From the NCBI GenBank assembly GCA_036023115.1, contig JAYKKT010000086.1:17727001-17791000 (forward strand): DNA of 64,000 nucleotides, read 5' to 3'. Positions 1 through 11,860 of the stretch are shown here, piece by piece; within the stretch, counting starts at the first letter, position 1; every line of letters starts with the position of its first letter. Source of the stretch: Brasenia schreberi. Its lineage: Eukaryota; Streptophyta; Magnoliopsida; Nymphaeales; Cabombaceae. Made by a program: the position numbers and the translations under genes. The notes beneath the pieces were generated by a model. It was not told the origin of the DNA. It searched no databases and saw only the letters and a list, made by a program, of their open reading frames with translations.

Positions 1-3000
1 CTGGTTTAACAGTCTTCAACTTGTATATCGCTTTCGATACAGATCATTCATAATAGAAATGACATGAAGATCCAGTTGGGCCCAGTATTCAGATTGGATA
101 TGGGTCCGATGTGGGTTGAAGACAATGCTCATAAATGGTTGTTTGCTGTTCAAGCAGGAATCCCGTGAACAAAGGGGTGGTGGGTTAGGTCCACAAAGAG
201 GTATGAGTGTGCAATTAAGTTTGACAATTTAAATTGAGGGGCAATGCCACTAAACAATGGGCTACGACGTTGGCCATCTTTTATGAGGAGAGATATCCAG
301 GAAATTCCAGAATAATGATCTTTAATCTCAAAATCAGCATTTCGAGAAAAGGATGGGCTATATCTCGTGTTAAAAGCACAGTCCTGTGCTTTCTTTTCCC
401 TTTCCTCTAAGCTTTTGGGGTCAACCGGCACACTTGTAGGATCGGTCAAGCATTGTGGATGTCTCGGACTTAACCCACCGGTTCGAGTGGAACTATTAAC
501 AATTGAACCCGTGACCTGATGTCGGCTGGTCCAATACCCTTCCATGAAACTATGTCATGCCTTCGCACGAATCAATATATTTTAATCATTACTATTGTTG
601 AGGGCTCGAATTTGTGATGGGCATGAACTGTAACCTGACCCAAAATGCTCATGGTGTGACCCGAAGTGAACATGAAAAGTATAGATTTGCTTTGGCTTGA
701 ATTTGTGATGGCCAACTTTCCTTTGTAAATCTCTTTCATATAATTTTATGCGACCATATGAATTGAAATACATATAGAAGGTAGGATCAGACCATCAGAT
801 ATTCATGTTCTTCGGTGTCCAACCTATGACCTACAACTCGAAAAGACGACCCCTTAATTGAGATACTTTTAATGCGCAACAAAGGCCCTGGGCGATGGTC
901 CTACATTAGGTGTTTTGTGTGACCAAGGGTGCGATTGAGTCTCACCTACGGAGAGTGGCTTCTCACTGTAGGAAAAAAAATACCATTTTTCTCTCACAAT
1001 CTTTTATGTTTCACTTCAATAAAAAGACATGAGAAACTAGATAGTGAATACTTTAGAAAAACATCATAACATTAGAAATAAATAATAAGGCATAATCTTT
1101 TTTAATTAGAATTACATAATAATAAGCTCAAAGAGCAATAGCTCACATGACTAAAGTGTCAAACCCGCAGTTTGAAGGTCATGAGTTCGATTACAGCTTT
1201 CCCATTGTACCACCCAAAAGAAAGACTGACACACAAGATTGAGATCAATGGTGACCAAGAATTCATGAAGCAGTACCTCAAAAGTCTTGGATTTTGTTTT
1301 CGTTATATTGCTATTTGGTTTTGCCCTAGCTTATCATTTAATTGGTTCCGAATAAATTAGCATGTACGTGGAATTCTTCTTTCTAACTTAACAAAATCAA
1401 TGCATACCGTTGATTTTGTGTGATAGACACCAATGACAGTATTTTTGCTCATGAGTGCACACATACAAGCACGAGAACATGATTGTGTTCCCTCTTTATA
1501 CATGGGGCACCCTTTTCTCTCTTGTTTTCTCAGAGTAAAGCTGCTTCTGGTTGTAATCATGAGTTCACATGAGGCCTCCTGCTCCGGTCATGTCGCCGCA
1601 GATGCGTATGGTGCGGTTTCTGGCCAACATCAGTTGGACTTGTGCCCATTTTTTGAGACCTAGTTGGGGCTGTTTGGATACGATTACCAGTCAGATTTGG
1701 GTTCAGAATCCATTAGTACTTGTTTTTGAAACGAAATAGGATCCTATTAACAAGCATACTTTGACAAAGTATTCAATCTTTGGCTCTAAATTAAGTCTTC
1801 ATGTGAATCTGTTGTCGCTAGAAGCAGATACCTTCATGGCACGGAGATCCCTTTGTTTGATGCAGTGTGGAACGTGCCAGAGAATGCTCACCTCCGTCCT
1901 CCAGAGGATCCAACGTATTGGGGTTCTTAGGAATCCAACTAAATGTATCTCGACGCAGATTGGTCGTTATGAGAGGCATTTTTTCATCTCCTTCACTCCT
2001 TAATCTGTGCGAAATATATTGAAGAATGGGAAAAACAATTAAATCTTAGTCTTATTGCCAGCGATATAACCCCAATTAATCATGTGAAGTCTATAGTTTA
2101 ACTTGGTAATATTTCTCAGAAAACAGGATTTGGTTTTAATCAAGTACAGTTATGTGCATCTTCCATTAATTGCCGATCCTTCTCTTATCAAGTGCAGCCC
2201 GACTCGAATGGCAGCAAGGAGAACTTATGCTGTTTGAAATTGGCAAGCAGCGACAGGAGTGTGAAGTTGTTCCGTCAATGACTTGATGGGAACCAGCGGG
2301 CTAAGGTGGCCAAGCATACAGGTTTCTCTCTTGTGATTCTCGAAGGCAAGTACCATGACGGTTTTTGCCCTTTAGAGCCTCGGACCACGACCCTCCGTAT
2401 CTACCAAATAACTTCATACATATTGACACGTTAAGAAGTACACGCAACAACAAAAGCTTGCCACGATGGACTACGGATTTCTGGTGAGGAAGCCAACCAA
2501 TTAACTGAACAATGGCAAACAAAGGTCCCTTCATCTCAATCTATTTGATTTTTCTCTCCTTTAGCTTTGTTCGTAGTTTTTTGTGTTTCATTTAAATTTC
2601 TCTCTTTTCTGATTGTTTACAGTTATATATTGATTTCCCTTTCTCTTTTATGAAGATCTAGTTGATATTCGGTATTGTCTGTTGATTTTGTTGCTTCAAA
2701 AGCAAATTTTGAACAAAATCATCAGTTACTGTGACTCAAATGTGTTCTGCAATTGAAAAAGGTGCCGACTTTTTCAGATCTAGCCTGTAATTTTATTTTG
2801 TTATTGCATATAACAATTGCTACTCGTACGTGTTTTGCAATTCATATATGTGATTTCAAATGTGCTAAGTTTCTCAAATATTTGTTCTAATCTAGCATTT
2901 TAGTCATTGTTACGTTTCTATCTTAATTTCAGTTTAATTCTGCATTGCATTTTAGTCATCACTGTGTTCTTTTCTGATATTTGTTTGTGTGAGGTTGTAA

Positions 3001-3920
3001 ATTGCATTGTGTGATTTTGTTTTTAGTTTCTACTGCTAACTCGTATGTGAAGCATTCAACTCTTTCATTTGTCAAGGTACAGTTTTGTTATCTATGATAA
3101 CTTATGTTTTGTGATGTGCGTTATTTATTTTTCATGTTGTATTGGCTTAGTTTTGTCGTTAGTGTACTTCTCTTCTACGATCAAATTTTGGTTTATGTTT
3201 CATGTCCAAATTTAGCATTATTTGCCCATCAACGCTAAGATGTTAGAAAATAAAGTGAAGCAGCTTCACCTCTCTACTTAATTTTGCCCAAACCCATTTG
3301 TCTTAGGTGGCCAAGTAACCTCACCATTGAGGAAGGGCTCCAGAAGGCATATTTTTCTTCCAAAACTAATTCAGACACTACAAATTCCTTCCCAAACAAT
3401 CTTTTGAGATTTCAGTCATGTAATGCACTTCATACATAATTCTGAGTTGGGCTAAAATTTATTGAAATTAGAGGTCACCGTTTCAGACTAAAGTGATGAT
3501 AGTAACACAATGCTACTCTTCTCTGTGACTAGGCTACATATGATGCCCTGTAGGTGAGGGCAGGGACCACGTATGCCCATTCTGAAGCTTCTGCACTCTT
3601 ATGTTGCCTTCTTTAAACAACTTCAGTATTACGCATCCAAAGACATCCTTCACCTAAACTTTACAAGGGCACTATATTGAGGGATAAACCATTCATCACC
3701 AAATACATCAATCTCATGTTATATAAAAATTTATCTCTTATTATGTTATTACCAATAAACGTCTTTACACCCAAGGTTTAGGTTAAAGATGTATATTCAC
3801 TTAGTTCTTATAAGTATAATATTAGATAACTTAGGTAATGATTCAAACTGAAAGGTACCATTACTAAAAGCATATAATGCTTTGAAAGGACACTTTACAC
3901 TAGAGGACTTTGTAGGGAAT
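1..3920. other. No recognisable gene
   Basis: I see no coding region here that I can support. Open frames are short and have no motif that I know. The stretch is AT-rich, and 2540-3200 is especially T-rich, like intron or intergenic DNA. A tRNA-like run near 1137-1200 (ending in a GAGTTCGATTAC B-box-like motif) may be the head of an old SINE, but no tail or target duplication is visible. Confidence 0.5.
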
Positions 3921-5118
3921 TGTTGGATTTAATGTTAATTAAGTTGGATAAATTAAATATATATGCATTAATAACATTTAATTCATGTTCATATCTCAAA
4001 TATTCAATTGATGTATCATTTATATATATGAAAATATTAAAGTTTAAATAATCACGTGTGAGGGATTTGTGCATGTGATGACCTAAGAGGAGACAAAGTT
4101 TAGTCCGATATTAAAGAATGAGACAAACCCACATGTCCTTTTATGTTGGACCATACAAGTGTGTTGAGCATGGGTTTCGGTTTGGGAATTGAGAATTGAG
4201 AATTATCTTTGGTCTATCTTTTCACACAAAAAAGTTTTGATCTAACGGTCAAGAGTGTTTATGTGGGAACGGTTATGGGACAGAGAGATGTGTCATTTGC
4301 ATCGAATTTATGTCCAGTGATCCAACATGCCATCTATAAATAAGATATTAGGGCTCTCTAATAAGTACACCGTATGCGTGATCCTCCCGTCTTTGTTCTA
4401 TGCTCTCCCTTTGTGTTTGTGTGTTTGTGATTGCTTCCCCCTCCAATCATAGGTGACTGAGACGTTAAGTTATCATTAATATTCATTCTGAATTGTTGCT
4501 TAGGTCATTAAGTTATCATTAATTTCGTAGTGATTGTTGCTTTTAGTAACATTAGGAGGAAGTGATTTGATATCATTGAAAGTTGAGTTCAAATGGATGA
4601 TCGGTAAGTTTGAAAATTAAAATAAATTTTAATTAAGTGTAGCTTTATCGTGTTATTGGTTGTCTACGTTTTGCTTTTATAGATGTATTCTGTTGTGTTT
4701 TTGTACAGTGAAAGCAAGCATCGTTGGACCGTGAATACACGACTTTTTCAAGAAGGTTTTCAGGAATGGTGTAAGAACAAGAGAACTAGAAGAGGAAAAG
4801 TTTTCTGTATTATCTTAGTCACTCCTTTCATTATATCCCTGAATATGTATACTTTATCTTTCTTGAATTTCCATTATAGCCAGAAGAAACGATTCTCTTA
4901 CTGCCTCTTCGTTTCATTTGAAAAAATAGAAATTAATATACGTTTTTCCAAATCTGTTTTATTTAGAATAAAAAATAGGGCCCCTCCTTTCTTGTTGCAT
5001 GATCCATTATAGAAGAAGATTTATGACCATTAACGAGGAGTTATCATAGTCTTGAAATTTTTTGTAACATTTGCTACTTGATGGAAATATTGTAGGTGGA
5101 TGTTGAAAATGCAATAGT
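3921..5118. other. Intergenic; promoter-like or LTR-like TATA segment
   Basis: A perfect plant TATA motif, CTATAAATA, lies at 4334-4342. It is followed by a pyrimidine-rich stretch. The segment starts near TGTTGGATTTAATG (about 3928), which resembles the start of some plant LTRs. I found no second copy in the window and no primer-binding site, so a solo LTR is only a possibility. The 109-codon frame at 4683-5012 has no motif I recognise. Confidence 0.25.
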
Positions 5119-5270
5119 TGATGTGTTGTGGCCATTCTCGGCCATCCAACACAGCTAACAGCTGGACTGGCCATCCAAACCGTTACCTATATCTTGGATA
5201 GGGAACAATCATAATGGTCAGAAGATGTTACCAAGATTTGTAGTAATGCTCTGGATAATAACGCTCTAAA
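5119..5270 (+). repeat. 5' LTR of Copia-1, 3'-truncated
   Basis: About 150 bp match the start of the 3' LTR at 9473-9620, including the shared stretch around TAATGCTCTGGATAATAACG. The match stops at about 5268, and the gag start codon follows within a few bases. The rest of the LTR, the primer-binding site and the leader are therefore deleted. The TATA box seen in the 3' LTR is in the missing part. Confidence 0.8.
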
Positions 5271-5271
5271 A

Positions 5272-6271
5272 ATGAGCTCTAGAATATGTGTGTCTGAGTT
5301 GGCAAAAACTGAGAAATTAATTGGTCTGAACTTTGAAACATGAAAGAGAAGAACTCCACTTGCTATAACACTTGAGGGTATTGAGTATGTTCTAAAGGAA
5401 ATGATGCGTCCGCCACCACTAGACATAACTGAGCAACAAATAGAAATGTATAAAACATTTCTAAAGGATAACACTATAGCAAGGATAATTATGTTGACCT
5501 ATATGGAGGATGACCTGATTAGGGTGTTCGAGGAATTCGAGACCACCAAAGAGCTGTTTGACTCAATAACAGTCAAGTATGATATAAAACAACAACTAAG
5601 CCTTTTCTCATACCAGATGGGGTTGGCTACATGGATTATTTGTTTCCACAAATCCCTATCATGTGTCATCTTAGCAGTTAACTATGATATAACTGTCAAA
5701 TTACATGTGCAGTTGCTACTACAATAGTTTAACTCCTTCAGAATAAAAGGAGATAATGTAGTAGAACATGTAAATCACATGTTAGTAATGGTTACAGACT
5801 TAGTCGTGGCAAAATCAATCATCCCGTAATCGATACAGATATCAACGATATTAAACGGTTTACCCCTGTCATGAAACATGGTTACCACCACCCTAAGGTT
5901 AGTGCCTGAGATTAACCTTTATGAATTGCTCCTGAAACTAGCAATAGAGCAAGAACATATGATCAAAAATAAGAAAAAAAAGTTGCTAGTAGTAAAAGAT
6001 GAGATAGGGTCTAGCTCCAAACCCAACAAGAGGAAAAATAAACCAAACAAGAAGTTTGGCAAGAATAATAAAAAGGGTGGTCAAAATTTTAAGAAATCAC
6101 AGGAAACCACTTTTCGGGTCAAGTGTTTCAGTTGCGGAAAGATGGGATACTATAAAATGGACTGTTGCAATAAGAAATGTAGAGGAAACAACTCACAATG
6201 TGGACAGTCGGAGAAGCAAGATATAATCTATGTTATTTCAGAATGTTTGTACATGGACAACCCGGTGACTG
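5272..6271 (+). pseudogene. Copia-1 gag remnant
   Basis: Gag packages element RNA into virus-like particles. An ATG at 5272 opens a frame that reads MSSRICVSELAKTEKL and hits an in-frame TGA at the position of a conserved Trp (about 5341). It continues through a DDLIRVFEEFETTKELFDSITVKYD-type capsid region. At 5588-5682 a LINE tail interrupts it; removing that insert and one target-duplication copy restores the frame seen in the Copia-2 gag near 14401. A lysine-rich region (about 5960-6110) precedes a degenerate zinc knuckle, CFSCGKMGYYKMDC, in which the expected His is Tyr. Confidence 0.85.
5588..5682 (-). mobile_element. 95-bp RTE LINE tail inserted in Copia-1 gag
   Basis: The insert matches the 3' end of the window's larger RTE copies (14807 onward and 40310 onward). 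It begins with the (CAA)n AACTAAGCC terminus in plus-strand view. It is flanked by a perfect 10-bp duplication, TATGATATAA, at 5578-5587 and 5683-5692. This is an extreme 5' truncation: only the last 95 bases of the LINE were copied. The uninterrupted paralogous gag in Copia-2 shows the empty-site arrangement. Confidence 0.92.
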
Positions 6272-7480
6272 GTTAGTGGATAGACTTTGGATCTACTCGA
6301 CACATCTCAAAGATCAAGGAAGGAGCAATGGATCTAAGGGAATACAAATCCGGAGAACATCGAGTCTACATGGGAAATAATACTTTCTCGAATGTTTTGG
6401 GTATTGGGTCCTTCAGAATATTTGTACAAGGCAAACCGATTGTATTGACTAATGTATTAATTGTGCCATCTATAAGGCACAATCTAGTCTCGATCCCTAC
6501 CTTAGTAAAGAAAGGTTTTGAGGTTAGGTTTATTCCTAACAAGGTAATTGTAAGAAAACATGAGAGAATACTATTCTCTAGGAAATTTGATGTAGAACAT
6601 GAACTATTTAAGCTTTGTAATAATGAAATTGGTACTTATAGTGCCTTTACTGTTGATGTGAATATGTAGTATAAACGCCTTGGACATATAAGTCTGGAAA
6701 AGTTGAGGAAATTATCCAACTTTGACTTACTGCCTAGATTTGAGGGAAATACTATCAATAAGTGTGAAGCTTGTATACAAGAAAAAATGTCAAGGAAAGT
6801 TTTTTTTAAGGAATCAATAAGAGCAACAACCTTGTTGGAGGTTATTGAGACGGATTTATGTGGGCCTTTTAGAGTAAAGTCACATCGTGGAAAGGGCTAT
6901 TTAATAATCTTTATCAATGATTACTCTAGATTTATGTATTTATATCTTTTGACACATAAATTTGAGGCACTTGATGCTTTCAAAGAATATAAAAAAGAAG
7001 TGGAAAACCAATTAGGGCATTAAATCAAAGTGTTAAGATCAGACAGATGTGGTGAATATACCTCGGCAGAATTTCTTTAATTATATAAAGACTTTGGTAT
7101 TGCAAAGCAAAATATAATGCCCAGGACACCTCAACAAAATAGTGTAACTAAAAGATACAACAGAACCTTGCTGAATATGACAAGGTCTATGTTGATCAAT
7201 GTCTCTCTACCAAGGGTATTTTGAGAAAAAGCAATAAGTATAATGGTTTACATACTCAATAGAGTACCGTGTAAAGCTGTATTCACTACACCATATGAGA
7301 TGTGGTTTGGAAGAAAACCCAACCTATGTCATCTCAGGAGGTGGAGATCTGTTGCACATATAAAAATCCTTGATTAGTATAGAGATATGCTAGACAGTAG
7401 ATCCTTAAGATGTATATTTATTGGATATCCAAAAGGTTTAAAAGGATATCAGTTTTATCATAAGGACCACTGACTCATTG
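6262..7480 (+). pseudogene. Copia-1 protease and integrase remnant
   Basis: The protease region starts after an in-frame stop at about 6275. Its active-site triad reads DFG in place of the usual DSG, followed by STRHISK. Downstream, LVSIPTLVKKGF is typical of copia protease. The integrase zinc-binding His and Cys pairs are visible (RLGHISLEKL and CEACIQEK, about 6676-6790). Catalytic Asp residues appear in ETDLCGPF and RSDRCGEY. The third acidic residue is lost: the segment after PQQNSV reads TKRYNRTL where family members have Glu before Arg. Stops fall at about 6667, 7021, 7078, 7223 and 7376. The protein cannot be active. Confidence 0.85.
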
Positions 7481-7499
7481 AAGGCAAAGATGTTGAATT

Positions 7500-9240
7500 C
7501 CTCGAAGATACTAAGAATGACATCTTGGAAAACAATGATGAATGTGTTGATGATCTAGTAGATCTAGATCAATCTTCTTTTGAGTCAATTGAAGATCTTC
7601 CTAAAACTACCGAAACCTTAAGTGGACATAAAAGGCCAAGAGCCACTCCGTCCTACTTAAAGGATTGTTACACTTATCTTGCAGAAGAAATATGTAATTC
7701 GGTGGATTTAGATGAGTTGACTGATAACTTGACTTATCAGCAAGCTATAAACTCATCAGAAGTAACAGACTGGGGAAAAGTCATGGATGAGATAATTAAA
7801 TCCATTGAGAAAAACCAAGTCTGAGAATTGGCTGATTTGATGAAAGGAAGGAAAGCCATAGGCTGTAAATGGGTTCTGAAAAAGAAATATAAGGTCGATG
7901 GTACAATCGACAAGTTTAAAGCGAGGTTGGTTGCAAATGATTTTTTGCAAAAAGAGGGGATAAATTATGTTGAGACATATTCTCCAGTTGCGAAATTTGC
8001 ATCCACACGTATAATCCTGACAATATCTGCATACTATGATTTGGATTTACATCAATTAGATGTAAAGACAACTTTTCTAAACAGAGATTTAATTGAAATC
8101 ATATACATGCAGTAACCCGAAGGATTTGTGATTGAAGGCCAAAAGGATAAAATATATAAGTTGAGAAAATCCCTATATGGCCTGAAACAGTCACCTTGCC
8201 AATGGTATTTGACTTTTCAAAATGCTATTAGAGAACTTGAGTTTGTGGCCAATAAACTTGATCACTGTGTATATGTCTGGAATAGCGGGACTACTTTGTC
8301 ATCTTATCATTATATGTAGATGACATATTGTTGACTGGAAATGACAACGAGATGATTGTCAAAATCAAGTCATGGTTGAATTCCAAATTCGAAATGAAGG
8401 ATATGGGGGAAGCATCCTATATCCTCGGAATAAAGATCTCTCTCTTTCGAGAGAGAATCTAGAATCTTATGCCTGAGTCAGGAGAGATATATTGACTATA
8501 TCCTTAAGAAGTTCAAAATGGGTGAATACAAGTTTGCTGATACACCTGTTGCAAAAGGGGTTAAATTAAGTAAGGCTGATTGTCCTGGTGAATGAGATGA
8601 TAAGCCTAATGTTCCTTATGCACAAGTTGTGGGTAGCTTGATGTATGCTATGTTGTGTACAAGACCTGATATCAACTTTGTTGTTGGTCTTGTAAGTAGA
8701 TATCAAAGTAATCTTGGTTGGCAAGACTGAGTAGCTGTGAAAAGGATTTTAAGATATCTGAAAGGAACAAAAGACTTGAAACTGTGTTTTCAAGCAGATG
8801 AACTGAAAGTGGTAGGATAGTTAGATGCTGACTTTGCTAGGAGCAAAGATGACAACAAATCAACCTCCGATCAAATATTCTTATTTGGAGGTGGTGCTGT
8901 TTCTTGGACATGCAAGAAATAGGTCTGTGTAGCATTGCATACACAGGAAACTGAGTATGTAGCTTGCTGTATGGCTGTAATGAGTGCTGTCTGGATAAGC
9001 CACTTCATAAGAGATTTGAAGTTGGAAATAACCGACGAGCCAATTATTATTTACTGTGATAACAATGCAACAATTAGTGGAGCTGATTGCTCAAAAAGCA
9101 AACATATAATGGTGAAATACCACTATGTTCATGGTTATGAGAAAGGAAATATCCATCTCATATATGCCAACAAATGATATGTTGGCAGACCCCTTGACAA
9201 AAGACATAACAGAGAAACTTTTTCTCAAAACATGTTACAA
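7500..9240 (+). pseudogene. Copia-1 reverse transcriptase and RNase H remnant
   Basis: RT motifs are clear: CKWVLKKKYKVDGTIDKFKARLVA (around 7865-7930), LHQLDVKTTFLN, and YKLRKSLYGLKQSPCQWY. The catalytic YVDD is encoded at about 8310-8322, but a frameshift just upstream at about 8290-8305 puts it in another frame. More stops follow. RNase H is recognisable from LHTQETEYVACC, the IYCDNNATISGA motif and the SKSKHIMVKYHYV motif near 8930-9150. Stops at 7822, 8113 and 8317 and several frame changes show long decay. Confidence 0.85.
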
Positions 9241-9265
9241 ACATGGGTTTAAGGTATGTTTGATT

Positions 9266-9362
9266 GTTGTGTAGGGAAATAACTACACAACGAATAAAAG
9301 AGTTGTATAGGTAAACAACCATACAACGGATAAATTGTTGTGAAGGGAAATAACTACACAAC
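9266..9362 (+). repeat. Three tandem hairpins upstream of the Copia-1 3' LTR
   Basis: Three units of about 35 bp each have inverted arms: GTTGTGTAG/CTACACAAC (9266-9291), GTTGTAT/ATACAAC (9302-9327) and GTTGTG/CACAAC (9337-9362). They lie between the RNase H end and the polypurine tract. The matching position of Copia-2 (about 30410-30520) holds a similar but more decayed AT-rich series. Confidence 0.75.
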
Positions 9363-9458
9363 GGGTATTGATTGTAGTAGCAATCATGAAAAGACAGTAC
9401 TAGGTAAAACCCTGCAAAAGTGGGAGGAAACCAGTATGTCTATACACTTGACTCGAAT

Positions 9459-9472
9459 GGCTAAGTGGGAGA
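9459..9472 (+). promoter_or_regulatory. Polypurine tract of Copia-1
   Basis: GGCTAAGTGGGAGA directly abuts the 3' LTR start, the place where plus-strand DNA synthesis is primed in LTR elements. Copia-2 has the sister sequence GGTTAGGTAGGAGA in the same position, which supports both LTR borders. Confidence 0.75.
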
Positions 9473-9911
9473 TGATGTGTTATGGTCATTCTCGACCATC
9501 CAGTATAGGTAACGTCTGGATTGGCCATCCAGACTATTACATGTATCTTGGATAGGGAAGGATCATAATAGCCGGAGGACGTTATCGGGATTTGCGGTAA
9601 TGCTCTGGATAATAACGCTTTAATTGATGGAAGTCGCAGGAGGAAAATCCGAGAAGAGGGGGGAGCATGCTGTTCTATAAATAGAGCAGTGAATACAGGA
9701 AAACATACTGAAAAAAATACAGAGAATACTATGGAAAAGAAAAATCAAACCGAGAAGGCCTTCTCCCGATAAACCCCTGTGTGGAAACTTCAAACAGATC
9801 CAAAATCAACATTCCGCTGTAGACTCTCCAGGAACTTTCAAAAACCGGAACCAGGCGAACAAAAGCTGAGGTCGGAGGTGAACAGGAGCTCCCGTTCTGA
9901 AACAACCAACA
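9473..9911 (+). repeat. 3' LTR of Copia-1 with TATA box
   Basis: The 439-bp LTR begins with TG and ends in CA. Its first ~150 bp match the 5' remnant at 5119-5270. A TATA box, CTATAAATAG, lies at 9675-9684, so U3 would end about 30 bp further on. This is the only intact LTR of the element. Confidence 0.8.
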
Positions 9912-9916
9912 ATAAT

Positions 9917-11430
9917 TTTTGCTTCCAATGAGTGAGAGATGTTATAGACCAGATGATATGTTGTGTTTTTTCCAAAAACTATACATGGTGGTACTTTTGT
10001 GCTGAGCCATTGGCATTACCGACAAGTGAGCCTAGTGAGTGAAGGTCATATCATGCCGACTTCATAAATGGAGTACCAAATGATTCGATTGTAAGTTATT
10101 TGGCCCTAATAATGCACATCCATGCTTCATCAATATTGTACTGACTTCCTGCGAAGGGCACTGACTTAATCTTGGCTCTGGGCTCCCTTGTGGGCTGAGA
10201 AAATCCTTAATCTTGGAGTACAATTAGAAGCACCAGAGGCAGCTGTTCGCTTGCTGAGACATCTTGAAAAGCAGTTCGATCAAGGTCATACATCTCTTAA
10301 ATACTTTCTTATCGAGTCCCATGAAAGAAAGAGGTCACACAACTGGCACTAATAGACCAAGAATGCAACTAGGGAACGGGATGAAAGTTCTCGGCCCAGC
10401 AAGTGTTTCAATAAACTTCTTAAGAAGGTAAAATCGGAATGAAGTGTATGAAACCCTTGTTTACTAGGCAACAATTACGTAGAAAACAGATCAAGAATCG
10501 CTCCTAAATGAAAGAAAGTCGATGGGACTGGCTAAGCTGTATAGTTTCACGCCTTGAGCACATACTGTGTTTTAGGCAGAGGGAACTGTAAGTAGGGATG
10601 GCAATGGTTGGGTTCTCACTCCATCTGCACCCACCATATACTACAAACTTCTTTGTACGTCCCGCCATGTGAGTCTTGAGGCCGGCCCCATGATTCTTGG
10701 GGATCAAATCCCGCACCCACCATATACTACAAACTTCTTTCTACATGAACCAGGTATCGTCGAGTCAATGTAATAGAATAGCCTCTGTTAGAGGTCTAAA
10801 TCGTTTATGATGAATAGGGATGACCTTGCCGTTTGCCCTTTACAAAAGGTAAAATTTTGCAAACTATTAATCAATAAAAAATTTAAAGATATTAAACCCT
10901 CGAAGAGAGCATTCATTCACCTTGTCCATCTACTTCTTCCCCTTCTCAAAGTATTTTCCCACCCCCTCAAGCTTTTCTTCCTTGTCACAAAGTTTATATT
11001 TTGTTAAACATGAACGTGGCCTAACCTAATTAAGTTTCAAAACTATATACTATCTTTGAAGAAAAGACTAATCTTGTATACAGCTAGTGTGAAACGCCAT
11101 ACGCATATCCAAATAAGAACAAATGGCCCTACCTATCAAACATGAAATAAAAGATCCACTTGGAAGGAACGTATATCCTGATTAAGTGCTCGCTTTCTCT
11201 TTGTTTCACGCTTGCAAGTACATGCGCATGCACACACACTAACACGCATGAATGCTTGTTTTTGCATTCTTAAATTAAACACGTAACAATTAAATATACG
11301 GTAATGATAGACTTCATGATCACAATAATGCGCTCTAATAGAAAAGCATAACTTAGTGTGTACCCTTTGGAAAAAGTAGCCCGTACATGATTGATCTTCA
11401 CCACAAGCGGTGGAACTTTCTATCTACTTG
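9917..11430. other. Intergenic, with a possible exon-like fragment
   Basis: No complete gene is visible. At 10209-10352 (plus) a 47-codon frame reads like a conserved helical protein (core EAPEAAVRLLRHLEKQFDQG) and then stops; I cannot name it. A 32-bp direct repeat containing CACCCACCATATACTAC occurs at about 10629-10662 and 10712-10745. It follows TAGGGATGGCAATGG at 10593, which looks like the left end of a hAT-type nonautonomous element whose right end I cannot find. Confidence 0.35.
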
Positions 11431-11439
11431 CTTTATAAC

Positions 11440-11860
11440 GATAGTTGGACTGGGCGGTTCCAGTTTACAGGAACCAATGGTTCTAAACCGTCTATTTCAT
11501 TTGAACCAGAACAAAACCGGGACCAGTCTAATTTGGGTTCCTGTTCAGGACTGTTGGTTCCAGTTCCAGTTCCAGCTTGAGTCCTCAACTACGTGGAACT
11601 AGAAAGATCACTAAAATTTTTATAATTTAAAAAATAAAAAGTAACCAGTGGTTTGAAACCACCAGTTCCGGTTCCAATCCAGCTCCAATTCCATGACAGG
11701 TGGAAAAACCAAATTGGGTGCTCCCAGGTTCCAGGTCCAATTTGACCACTTCCTGTTCCATGAAAGGTGGAACCAAAACCGAACTGAGGGGTATGACCGA
11801 TTCTGATTCCAGCCAGTCCTTGACCAATTACGTTCCTATTGGAACCGCTGGACTCGTTGT
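11440..11860. repeat. Degenerate GGTTCC/GGAACC-rich repeat
   Basis: Iterated GGTTCCA and GGAACC motifs run through about 400 bp. The left half (11450-11580) is rich in GGTTCCAGTTCC-type words, and the right half (11640-11840) repeats them with the complementary GGAACC mixed in. It may be an old nonautonomous DNA transposon. I could not define clear termini or a target duplication. Confidence 0.45.

Larger units (their letters stand above)
5119..9911 (+). mobile_element. Copia-1: decayed Ty1/copia LTR retrotransposon
   Basis: The order gag, protease, integrase, RT, RNase H is the Ty1/copia order. Both ends begin with TGATGTGTTRTGG-type sequence (5119 and 9473) and the right end closes in CA at 9911. 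Flanking pentamers ATAGT (5114-5118) and ATAAT (9912-9916) are a 4/5 match and read as an aged target duplication. The body carries many stops and frameshifts, the integrase catalytic Glu is replaced, and the 5' LTR has lost its promoter half, so the element is dead. Its gag and RNase H resemble those of Copia-2, but the two LTRs differ in sequence. Confidence 0.9.

Noticed and set aside
150..545. 131-codon minus-strand frame at the window start
   Set aside because: No recognised motif, and the composition is like surrounding noncoding sequence.
1137..1265. Possible SINE head with B-box-like GAGTTCGATTAC
   Set aside because: The A box is weak, and no tail, target duplication or second copy is visible.
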